From an uncultured Saprospiraceae bacterium (GTDB lineage: Bacteria; Bacteroidota; Bacteroidia; Chitinophagales; Saprospiraceae), in assembly GCA_937929835.1 (NCBI GenBank), contig CALFUU010000140.1, forward strand, positions 1 to 47,764: a stretch of 47,764 bases of DNA. Reading direction: 5' to 3'. The translations under genes were made by a program, and so were the position numbers. Under the pieces are notes generated by a model that saw nothing but the letters and a program-made list of their open reading frames with translations, did not search any database and was not told where the DNA came from. Shown in pieces: positions 14,493 to 22,478 of this stretch; positions within the stretch are counted from its first letter, which is position 1; each line of letters starts with the position of its first letter.

Positions 14493-16907
14493 TTGAATTC
14501 GTTGATCAAAGGACTTAGCATATTTATAATGCTCAGCTTGACCGTTCTCACACTTACGGCGAGACCCCTAGAAGTTGCTGTGGCGATCGATTCGCTATCT
14601 ACTAACAATCCTACTTGTGGACTCGAAAACGGTATTATAACCATCTTTGCATCAGGAGGTGCCAATATCAGATACTCTATCGATAATGGTATGACGTATC
14701 AAGATAGTAACGTATTTGAAAATCTAGTTAACGATGATTATCTGATAGTTATAATTTCTGGCACAACGTGTAGCGACGTTCGATCTGTTACTTTACTTCA
14801 AGATAACTTTCCTCCTCTTCCTGTATTAAATTGTCCTGATCTCATAGAAGTAGATTGTCAAGATGACCCCATTTCTTTTATTACCAGTCAGATAGATAAT
14901 ATACCCGCTACTAACTTCAATGATGCTCCACTACCCGTGTCTCCAACAAGCCCTTTGGCGGATTTAGACATCAGCCTTTGTGGACAGCTGCAACCTATAG
15001 AACTTGTAGCCATAGATACTTGTATGGGAAGGACATCCTGCGTCGTACAGATTGAGTTTAGCGATGACAACCTTCCTCAGATAGACTGTCCTGATACTTT
15101 GGATATATTTATAGGAGACCCTGACCATATTGAAGTAGTTGAAAACTGGGAAATCTCAATATCGGGAAGCGATCCTTGTGGTGGCCCTGTGACGTATGTT
15201 TCTGATCTCGACTTATCTAGAATAAACTTTTCTTGTGATTCCTTTTTTATCATACCAGTTGTATTTGATGGATTAGACCAGTGCACCAATGTTGCTACTT
15301 GCACTAGCCAACTGAATGTAACAAATGAACTCAATCCAGTTGTCTCCTGTCTGCCAGACTTTATTATTGAGTGCAATGCAGATCCAGAAGAAGTACTAGA
15401 TGAGCTCCTTGTCCAGTTTGAAGATGATCCTGCTTTTGATGAAGATGTCTCGATAGTCTTAGGGTCATCCAACATAGACGACATAGTAGGCTTGCTGTGC
15501 GGCGATACTATCAGCATAAATTTTTTGGTTGAAGATGGATGCGAACGAACAACCCAATGCGCAACACAACTTATGATTCAAGATCTCATACCGCCGATAC
15601 AAGATCCTTGCCCACCCAATTTGTTTATTGATGAGGTGAGCGCCACGACGATGGACAATATACTTGCTTGGCTAGACAGTGCTCCGAGAGCTCAGGATAA
15701 TTGCTCTATGGTGGACTTTAGTACAGATTTCGACAGCACGCTTATAGATGACTTGTGCAATTGGCCTGATACGGTGAATGTAACATTTATTGCGGCTGAC
15801 AGATGTGGTAACAGCACCTCTTGCGAGAGTAGAGTATTTGTGCCTATGCTTGCTGTTAGCCTCAGTTGTCAAGATGATCTTATCATAGAGTGTGGAGATC
15901 CTAATCAAATGCAACTTATAGATGAATGGCTATTATTAGCAGCAGCAGTTGATCAGGATGGACAAACAATCGGAGTAGATAATAATTTTGCCGGACTAAA
16001 TCTCAGTAGCGGATGTGCAGACAGCCTTCTCGTAACATTTAGTATAGATAACAATTGCGCTCAAAGTAGTTGTATGGCCAACATAGTTATAGAAGACACG
16101 ACAAATCCAGAGATAGACTGCCCCATAGATGAAACAATAAACTTAAGTGATGGCGATCTAGCATTGACAATAGAGCGCTGGTTGTCCACTGCCCAGAGCT
16201 CTGATCAGTGCACCGTGCCTACAGAGGTTACTTATGATTTCAATTCAGAATCGGTATCAGAAATAGACTGCTCTATCGATACTACTATTGTGTTTAGTGT
16301 TGCAGATGGCTGTGGCCTCAGTGTCTCTTGCTCGGCTACACTATCTATCATCAATGACTTAAGTGTTGAGTTGGAATGTCCAAGAGACACGACTGTATTA
16401 TGTGCCAGCACAGATGTCGATATGCTTATAGCTACTGTTATCAACTCAACAGACATTACTGCTGGTAGCGCGGTTACACTTATAGACAATTCAGAGACAA
16501 TAGAAATAGATACAGAATGTAACGACACTCAAGTGCTCTCTATAGACCTTGTCGCTACAGATGTTTGTGATAACTCTGATGCTTGTACGTTTGAGGTAAC
16601 GGTACTTCCTGATTCTAGAATTTACCAACCCACAATATTCAATTTGTCATCTTCGGATGAAGCCAATAGAAGCTTTGGTTTATTTGGAGATGCGAGTGTT
16701 ACCATTAGCTTTTTCCAAATCTTCGATAGATGGGGCAATCTTGTGCACAGCTCAGGGCCTAACTCGCAACCAACCAACAACATACAATGGGATGGTAGGA
16801 TTAATGGCCGTGAAGCAGAGCAAGGCGTCTACACCTATATCTTAAGGTATATAGACATCAGTGGTCAAACCAATGAGAGCATTGGCCAGTTTACTCTACT
16901 TAGATAG
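14493..16907 (+). CDS. Secreted HYR/Ig-like repeat protein with T9SS type B (CHU_C-like) sorting domain
   Basis: 804 residues. The only start that keeps a full signal peptide (MNSLIKGLSIFIMLSLTVLTLTA) is a TTG at 14493; the first ATG is at 14529. After an N-terminal domain come about six cysteine-containing repeats of ~100 residues with phrases such as CPDLIEVDC, CLPDFIIEC, CQDDLIIEC, CPIDETI and CPRDTTVLC, HYR-like in style. The last ~90 residues (IYQPTIFN..., FFQIFDRWGNLV, QWDGR, GVYTYILRYID) match the gliding-motility-associated CHU_C/type B T9SS sorting domain. Likely a surface adhesin or matrix protein; the binding partner is unknown. A bidirectional terminator follows. Confidence 0.85.
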   Translation: MNSLIKGLSIFIMLSLTVLTLTARPLEVAVAIDSLSTNNPTCGLENGIITIFASGGANIRYSIDNGMTYQDSNVFENLVNDDYLIVIISGTTCSDVRSVTLLQDNFPPLPVLNCPDLIEVDCQDDPISFITSQIDNIPATNFNDAPLPVSPTSPLADLDISLCGQLQPIELVAIDTCMGRTSCVVQIEFSDDNLPQIDCPDTLDIFIGDPDHIEVVENWEISISGSDPCGGPVTYVSDLDLSRINFSCDSFFIIPVVFDGLDQCTNVATCTSQLNVTNELNPVVSCLPDFIIECNADPEEVLDELLVQFEDDPAFDEDVSIVLGSSNIDDIVGLLCGDTISINFLVEDGCERTTQCATQLMIQDLIPPIQDPCPPNLFIDEVSATTMDNILAWLDSAPRAQDNCSMVDFSTDFDSTLIDDLCNWPDTVNVTFIAADRCGNSTSCESRVFVPMLAVSLSCQDDLIIECGDPNQMQLIDEWLLLAAAVDQDGQTIGVDNNFAGLNLSSGCADSLLVTFSIDNNCAQSSCMANIVIEDTTNPEIDCPIDETINLSDGDLALTIERWLSTAQSSDQCTVPTEVTYDFNSESVSEIDCSIDTTIVFSVADGCGLSVSCSATLSIINDLSVELECPRDTTVLCASTDVDMLIATVINSTDITAGSAVTLIDNSETIEIDTECNDTQVLSIDLVATDVCDNSDACTFEVTVLPDSRIYQPTIFNLSSSDEANRSFGLFGDASVTISFFQIFDRWGNLVHSSGPNSQPTNNIQWDGRINGREAEQGVYTYILRYIDISGQTNESIGQFTLLR

Positions 16908-16917
16908 ATCAGATAAT

Positions 16918-16958
16918 AAAAAAGGCTCCCTCCTCTACGGAGACAGCCTTTATTTATT
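16918..16958. terminator. Bidirectional terminator between the type B T9SS gene and DUF2911 gene
   Basis: A stem of AAAGGCT with AGCCTTT plus inner CTCC/GGAG pairing, flanked by A on the left and T on the right, sits between two convergent genes. It can serve both strands. Confidence 0.75.
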
Positions 16959-16975
16959 TCTGAAAAATATGATGC

Positions 16976-17812
16976 TTACTTAGACCACATATTTATAGAC
17001 TCAGTATTCATTTTTACATATTCCATATTACCTGCAGCATCAGCTAATTTCTTAGACATTTCAGCAGCAGCGATAGCCTCTTTTTTCTTACCTAAATCAG
17101 CAAGGATCAAAGCCTTTCTTCTTACTTGCCAGTACTTCTTTTCATCACCTGCAGTTGCTTTTTCTATCCACATAAGAGCTTTGCTCAAATCCTTACCTTC
17201 CTTGTGATAGTAACTAGCAGCTTGGTAATAGTCATTAGCTGTAGGGCCAGCCATTACTTGATCTATGTTGGCCATTACTCTATCCTCTACAGAAACACCT
17301 AGGTCTAGAGCCACGTAAGTCTTATCCCATAAAAATTCTAGTAACGCAGAATCAGTGGTGATGTCTCCAATCATAATGGTGAATGTCTCCATATGCATAG
17401 GGATAGGCATCGTCTTAGCAGAAACACTAAGTGCAGGCGTCATCTCAGCATACCCAGACCAACTAGATTTTCCATATTCGTGAAAGTGGAAGGTCCACTG
17501 AGCAGCAGTAGGCGTAGCTAATACAGCATAAGCACCTTTCTTAAGTTCTTTTCCATTGATGGTTACATCATCAGAGAAAGTCATCTTAGTCGCTCTGTTA
17601 GCACCCAATCTCCATACCTTTCCGTGTGGAACTAAGCCATCCGCAGAGAATACAGTTCTGTCTTTGACGCCTGGTCGAGAGTATTCTATCTCAATATCCG
17701 TAAGACCTACAGTCTGTGTTGACTTAGAGAAAGGGCTCGATGCCGGCGTCTTGATTTGTGCTTGACCTAATGTCACAACTGAGATCAAAGCAAAAAGTAA
17801 ATAATATTTCAT
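16976..17812 (-). CDS. Secreted DUF2911 domain protein
   Basis: 278 residues from ATG 17812. A signal peptide (MKYYLLFALISVVTLGQAQ) is followed by the DUF2911 domain (~25-170) with SRPGVKDRTVF, VWRLGANRATKMTFSDDV and KGAYAVLATP. A C-terminal helical part (~190-278) looks TPR-like, with YYQAASYYHKEGKDLSKALMWIEKA. The biochemical role of DUF2911 is not known; the proteins are periplasmic or surface in Bacteroidota. It is convergent with the T9SS gene and lies just downstream of the nucleoside transporter gene in the same direction (26-base gap), possibly cotranscribed. Confidence 0.88.
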   Translation of the reverse strand: MKYYLLFALISVVTLGQAQIKTPASSPFSKSTQTVGLTDIEIEYSRPGVKDRTVFSADGLVPHGKVWRLGANRATKMTFSDDVTINGKELKKGAYAVLATPTAAQWTFHFHEYGKSSWSGYAEMTPALSVSAKTMPIPMHMETFTIMIGDITTDSALLEFLWDKTYVALDLGVSVEDRVMANIDQVMAGPTANDYYQAASYYHKEGKDLSKALMWIEKATAGDEKKYWQVRRKALILADLGKKKEAIAAAEMSKKLADAAGNMEYVKMNTESINMWSK

Positions 17813-17837
17813 TGTTATAATTTTTTGCGAAAGTACG

Positions 17838-19136
17838 TTATAGAATCATTCCTACAATGGCTGCGGTCAGTAAACTTGCGACAGTACCCCCAACTAAGGC
17901 CTTAAATCCTAAGCTAGTCAAGGTTTTACGTTGATTTGGAGCGATACCACCTATCCCGCCGATCTGAATGCCTATGGAAGCAAAGTTTGCAAAACCCAAT
18001 AAAGCATAGGTCGACAGCAGCGCTGATCTTTCAGATATTGCACCTTGTCCTATATAATCTTGCAGGGAGGCATAGGCTACAAATTCATTGAGTATCGTTT
18101 TTTCGCCTAACATCTGCCCTACTTGGAGTATTTCGTCTGCCGGAATGCCGATGAGCCAAGCGATGGGTGCAAAGAGTATCCCAAAGATGAACTGCATCGA
18201 TAGCTCGTCAAAGGCACCTGAGGTTAATTCTGCAATACTGCTATTAACATTTAACAAACCACCCAAGCCTACTAGTAAGTCATTTAATAGATATATGATG
18301 GCCATAAAGGCGAGCAGCATCGCCCCCACGTTAAGCGCTAGCTTGAGCCCTTCGGCAGTCCCAGTTGACAAGGCATCCAAAAAATTGGATCCTAGAGCCT
18401 CTCGGGGAACTTCAAGATTGGTGTCAACATCTGTCCTGGTTTCTGGAAAAAGCAACTTAGCAGCCACAACCGCAGCAGGTGCTGATATAATAGACGCTGT
18501 AAGTAGGTGCATCCCAAATTTCTGCATACCCTCCTCTGTACCACCACCGAGCATTGCCATATAGGCCCCAAATACGCCTCCAGCAATAGTCGCCATCCCG
18601 CCAGTCATCAAGGTCATAATCTCTGACTTAGACATTTTCTCTAAGTAAGGCTTAACAATCAAAGGTGCCTCGGTTTGCCCTATAAATATATTTGCGGCCA
18701 CCGCTAGACTCTCTGCACCTGATAGGCGCATCGTCTTATTCATTATCCAAGCAAACATATACACGACCTTCTGTAGGATACCCATATAATAAAGCAATGA
18801 AGATAAGGCTGAGAAAAAGATGATGGTGGGCAGAACAAAAAAAGCAAATCCAAAGGATCCACCGTACTGAATATTAGCAGGATTGCCTATGGCTAAGTCC
18901 CCAAACAGAAAGTTGGCAGAAGTATCTGAAGCGCCTATCACCACCACAAAGAAGTCTACTATATATTGAAATATAGATCTGACAAAACCAATCTTAAGCA
19001 TAGCTACAGCCATCAATATCTGTAAACCTACACCCATCCCAATAAGTCGCCAATCTATCTTCTTTTTGTCCGTGCTCAAGAAGAAACAGATGGCAAGCAA
19101 ACTCACTACGCCTATGGCGCCTCTTATTATATCCAT
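17838..19136 (-). CDS. Concentrative nucleoside transporter (CNT/NupC family)
   Basis: 432 residues from ATG 19136. A polytopic inner-membrane protein of the CNT family that couples nucleoside uptake to an ion gradient. Visible family motifs are the N-terminal helices with KKIDWRLIGMG, NIFIGQTEAPLIVKPY (~150-165), MTGGMATIAGGVFGAYMAMLGG (just after) and a GFANFASIGIQIGGIGG segment near the C-terminus. It is divergent from uridine kinase (62-base shared intergenic region), which pairs uptake with phosphorylation of uridine or cytidine. The cation (H+ or Na+) and specificity are not determined from sequence. Confidence 0.93.
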   Translation of the reverse strand: MDIIRGAIGVVSLLAICFFLSTDKKKIDWRLIGMGVGLQILMAVAMLKIGFVRSIFQYIVDFFVVVIGASDTSANFLFGDLAIGNPANIQYGGSFGFAFFVLPTIIFFSALSSLLYYMGILQKVVYMFAWIMNKTMRLSGAESLAVAANIFIGQTEAPLIVKPYLEKMSKSEIMTLMTGGMATIAGGVFGAYMAMLGGGTEEGMQKFGMHLLTASIISAPAAVVAAKLLFPETRTDVDTNLEVPREALGSNFLDALSTGTAEGLKLALNVGAMLLAFMAIIYLLNDLLVGLGGLLNVNSSIAELTSGAFDELSMQFIFGILFAPIAWLIGIPADEILQVGQMLGEKTILNEFVAYASLQDYIGQGAISERSALLSTYALLGFANFASIGIQIGGIGGIAPNQRKTLTSLGFKALVGGTVASLLTAAIVGMIL

Positions 19137-19198
19137 TCAAGAAGTATTGACTGTTGTAATAATAGCTAATTTTTTGATTTTCGAATTAGCTTTGTTGT

Positions 19199-19837
19199 AT
19201 GTCAGCTAATGGTCAGATTATAGGTATATGCGGAGGAAGTGGATCTGGTAAGACTTCTGTACTCAATGGTATCAAAGAAAAACTGAGTGGACACTCCATT
19301 ACTTACATCAGTATGGACGACTATTATCTGCCGCGAGATAAGCAATATACAGATGAAAATGGCATCAAAAATTTTGATCTTCCCACAGCTATGGATACAC
19401 AGCAGCTGGTCCAAGACCTAGATACCCTAGAAAGTGGTCAGCAAGTCACTAAGTCTCAGTATACATTCAATAATGCCAAGGCCAAAGAGTCTACGATCAC
19501 TCTATACCCAGCTAAAGTCTACATTATAGAAGGATTGTTTATCTACCACTACGCTGAGCTCAAAGAGAGGTTTGACTTAAAAATATACGTAGATGCTAGT
19601 ATTGACCAAAAAATAATACGAAGGATAAAGAGAGACCAAACTGAGCGAAATTATCCACTAGAAGATGTCTTGTATAGGTATGAACACCACGTAATGCCCT
19701 CATATAAGGCCTATATCCAGAAGTATAAAGCAGAGGCTGACTTGATAATTAATAACTACAACACCTATGACAAAGGTCTTGATGTATTGGTCAATCATCT
19801 AAAAACATTGACTACTCATGCGTCAATACAGCCGTAA
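19199..19837 (+). CDS. udk: Uridine kinase
   Basis: 212 residues from ATG 19199 (MSANGQIIGI). It phosphorylates uridine or cytidine with a nucleoside triphosphate in pyrimidine salvage. The P-loop is GGSGSGKT (12-19). ISMDDYYLPRDK and YIIEGLFIY are typical of the family, and IRRIKRDQTERNY is a lid-type segment. Length fits (about 210). It is divergent from the nucleoside transporter and overlaps the convergent small lipoprotein gene by 26 bases. Confidence 0.95.
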   Translation: MSANGQIIGICGGSGSGKTSVLNGIKEKLSGHSITYISMDDYYLPRDKQYTDENGIKNFDLPTAMDTQQLVQDLDTLESGQQVTKSQYTFNNAKAKESTITLYPAKVYIIEGLFIYHYAELKERFDLKIYVDASIDQKIIRRIKRDQTERNYPLEDVLYRYEHHVMPSYKAYIQKYKAEADLIINNYNTYDKGLDVLVNHLKTLTTHASIQP

Positions 19838-20300
19838 AGGTCGCAAAGTTATTAGTTGATATATTGACATCCCAACTGGCCTCTACAAGCACAGCATTTC
19901 CTCTGATCAAATTCCAGTCGTTGATGTCACCATCACTTTCAACGATACGGACAAGCTCTTCGCTTTCTCTGGTCCAAGTTATAGAGTCCAGCTTACCGAA
20001 TTCCATAGCAAGAAGATTGATACCGAAATCAAAAATGCCTGTTCCATCTTCATTAAAGAGTACATAGCCAGTGGGATTATTATCCTTATCACTCTGACTG
20101 ACACCTTGTATCTCACCTTCTGCCTCGACGGTCTCAAAGTTCCATCGTCCTACAACAGTAAAGTCTTCTGCTATAACTGGTTCGTTAACCCCAGAACCAT
20201 TCCCATTCCCTCCATCAACATTAGAGCCATCTCCCTCTTCTCTACAAGAAATGAAAGTAAGACCGACACCTAGAAAAAGAAGAAATATTAGATTTTTCAT
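19812..20300 (-). CDS. Small lipoprotein, lipocalin-like
   Basis: 162 residues from ATG 20300. A lipoprotein signal ends at Cys19 (TFISC), followed by a Gly/Asn-rich linker and a ~115-residue beta-rich domain starting VVGRWNFETVEAEGE, with YVLFNEDGTGIFDFG in the middle. The VGRWNF/EDGTG pattern recalls the lipocalin-like lipoproteins common in Bacteroidota; no ligand is known. Its 3' end overlaps uridine kinase by 26 bases on the opposite strand. Confidence 0.8.
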   Translation of the reverse strand: MKNLIFLLFLGVGLTFISCREEGDGSNVDGGNGNGSGVNEPVIAEDFTVVGRWNFETVEAEGEIQGVSQSDKDNNPTGYVLFNEDGTGIFDFGINLLAMEFGKLDSITWTRESEELVRIVESDGDINDWNLIRGNAVLVEASWDVNISTNNFATFTAVLTHE

Positions 20301-20335
20301 ATGATAAGTTTACATCTTCAATGTATGCTATAAAC

Positions 20336-20363
20336 GTTTTATTTGCCAGCAAACGAATAAAAC
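20336..20363. promoter_or_regulatory. 8-bp inverted repeat between divergent genes, possible operator
   Basis: GTTTTATT (20336-20343) and AATAAAAC (20356-20363) form a perfect inverted repeat with a 12-base spacer in the 194-base region between two divergent lipoprotein genes. A TATATTTG box (minus-7-like, plus strand) lies at about 20412-20419, but no good TTG is at the right distance. This is weak evidence. Confidence 0.25.
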
Positions 20364-20494
20364 TTCGTGTCTAAATTAGTTTCAAAGACATTCTTAAAAA
20401 AATAAGAAACGATATATTTGCCAAATATTCTCAAAAACCATATGTACTATAGGCTAATATACAGCCACTTAAGTAGCATCATACCCTTAACAAT

Positions 20495-21601
20495 ATGAAG
20501 TTGATCAAAAACCTATTTCTCGTCCTTCTTTCTGTTTTACTCACTATTGGCTGCCAAGTTGACAAAACTGTAGCCATACAAGGAACGATACAAAATGCGG
20601 GCAACCTTACTGTCCACTTAGACAAAAAGAGTATGGATAACACCATCAACTCGTTGATGAATACTTCCATAGACCCAGGCGGGACTTTCAGTATGGTGTT
20701 TCCAGAAGCAATGGAACCTGGGTTGTATAGACTCAGAATAGGTAATAAGGGCGCAGACCTAGTCCTCACGGGAGCAGAGAAAGCAGTCAACATAGAAGGC
20801 AACTTGAACTCTTTCACAACCTTTGACTATTCAGTAAGTGGCGCACCACTATCAGAGACTTTCCGTCAAAAGGTGAAGGTGTGGAGAAATAAGCAATTGA
20901 CCACGAAAGAATTAAACAAGTACATAGAAAATGATGCAGATCCCTTATTAGCTATGGGACTCCATTTTGCGACCTCACCTGCTAGACCTGAAAACTATGC
21001 GAAGTATGCCTCTATGGCATCAAAAGTCAATACTACCTACCCCACTTCCACTATAGGTCAGCAGTTCAAGCAGTTTGCCATTGATATGGAACTACAGAAC
21101 AAAAAAATAGAGAGCAGATACAAGGTCAAACTAGGGCAACCCGCCCCAGACATCGCACTACCTGATGTAAAGGGCAATACCAGAAAGCTATCAGATCTAA
21201 AAGGTAAAGTCGTTCTACTGGACTTTTGGGCTTCTTGGTGTGGACCTTGCCGTCGTTCTAATCCGCACGTAGTCGAGCTTTATCATAAATACAATAAAGA
21301 TGGATTTGAGGTATTTAATGTTTCTCTTGATGGTCTAGAAAGTAGAAAAACAGCCAAAATGAGTCCTTCAGAAGTGAAATCAACACTAGCCAAGGAAAAA
21401 AGAAAGTGGATCGAGGCCATCTCTAAAGATAAGCTCGTCTGGGAGCATCACGTAAGTGACCTAAAAAAATGGGAATCCGCTGGTGCCGCACTATATGGTA
21501 TTAAAAGTATACCGACTACTTTTCTCATAGACAGAGAAGGCAATATCGCAGCAATAAATCCAAAGGCTAATCTAGAAGAAAAGATTGCTGAGTTTATCTA
21601 A
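20495..21601 (+). CDS. TlpA-like thiol-disulfide oxidoreductase lipoprotein with N-terminal DUF4369-type domain
   Basis: 368 residues from ATG 20495. A lipoprotein signal ends at Cys20 (LTIGC). An N-terminal beta-rich domain (~25-110, with GTIQNAGNLTVHLDKK) is of the DUF4369 type. A linker leads to a thioredoxin-like TlpA/AhpC-TSA domain (~213-368) with FWASWCGPCRRSNP (active-site WCGPC 248-252) and the cis-proline loop SIPTTFLID. Such proteins act as periplasm-facing thiol oxidoreductases. Its last 4 bases overlap the convergent SpoU gene. Confidence 0.92.
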   Translation: MKLIKNLFLVLLSVLLTIGCQVDKTVAIQGTIQNAGNLTVHLDKKSMDNTINSLMNTSIDPGGTFSMVFPEAMEPGLYRLRIGNKGADLVLTGAEKAVNIEGNLNSFTTFDYSVSGAPLSETFRQKVKVWRNKQLTTKELNKYIENDADPLLAMGLHFATSPARPENYAKYASMASKVNTTYPTSTIGQQFKQFAIDMELQNKKIESRYKVKLGQPAPDIALPDVKGNTRKLSDLKGKVVLLDFWASWCGPCRRSNPHVVELYHKYNKDGFEVFNVSLDGLESRKTAKMSPSEVKSTLAKEKRKWIEAISKDKLVWEHHVSDLKKWESAGAALYGIKSIPTTFLIDREGNIAAINPKANLEEKIAEFI

Positions 21602-22329
21602 CTGATCAGCCGCTCACAAGCTATACCACAAGCTATAGCGGCATTGAGTGATTCTGCACCACCACGGCTAGGAATCGTGCATCGGTAATCAAGTCTAGAG
21701 ATGATTTCAGGATCTAATCCTTGACTTTCATTGCCGATGGCTATTATGCCAGATGAGGCACTATCCATATCCCTGATATTGTCACCTCCGAGTATAAGTC
21801 CATAGATTGGCATGGCTGCTGTGGTTAAGGATTCTTTAGTAAAAGAAGAGAGTGCGACTCTATTATGACTACCCATAGCACCTTGTACTACCTTAGGATT
21901 GTAGAAATCAACTGAGTCTGGCGTTGCCATCACAGAAGTAATCCCGTACCAATCGGCGATTCTGATCATAGTGCCCATATTACCAGGGTCACGGATTCTA
22001 TCCAAAAAGAGACTCCATTGGGATTCACCTTTCAACTGTTGTTGAGCAGAGAGCACGACAAGCACTTGATTGGGTGTTTTGAGTAGGGAGATCTGATCTA
22101 GTTCCTTACCCTTCACAGGATAGATTACTTCTGAGTACGGTCCTAATATTTTCTTATTACTATCGATCCACTCTGGAAGTGCAAAGATGTACTCTATGGA
22201 GTAGGTTTTACATATTAAAAATTCCTTGCATACTTTAGGGCCCTCGGCTATGAATTTATCATATTTTTGTCTGTGCTTACGTAGATGTAAGGATCTGACA
22301 TATTTCTTTATCGAATTTGAAAACTCCAT
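21598..22329 (-). CDS. SpoU/TrmH-family RNA 2'-O-methyltransferase
   Basis: 243 residues from ATG 22329. An N-terminal substrate-binding domain (~1-95: RKHRQKYDKFIAEGPK) precedes the SPOUT methyltransferase domain with the three family motifs LDRIRDPGNMGTMIR, IAIGNESQGL and IPSRGGAESLNAAIAC. It methylates ribose in rRNA or tRNA; the site is not identifiable. It is divergent from the tamL-like gene (149 bases apart), a neighbour pairing I recall as common in Bacteroidota. Confidence 0.93.
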   Translation of the reverse strand: MEFSNSIKKYVRSLHLRKHRQKYDKFIAEGPKVCKEFLICKTYSIEYIFALPEWIDSNKKILGPYSEVIYPVKGKELDQISLLKTPNQVLVVLSAQQQLKGESQWSLFLDRIRDPGNMGTMIRIADWYGITSVMATPDSVDFYNPKVVQGAMGSHNRVALSSFTKESLTTAAMPIYGLILGGDNIRDMDSASSGIIAIGNESQGLDPEIISRLDYRCTIPSRGGAESLNAAIACGIACERLIS

Positions 22330-22478
22330 ACTCTACGCTGTTGACGCTACTTTAGGTTTTAGATCTCCCAATTTAGTATCTAATAAGTGCTAAAAGTAAA
22401 ATATCTCTGACCTTATGTTGCCATATAAGTATCAGAAATCACTAAAGAAGAAATTGCTCAGAAATACCAAATCCTAGT

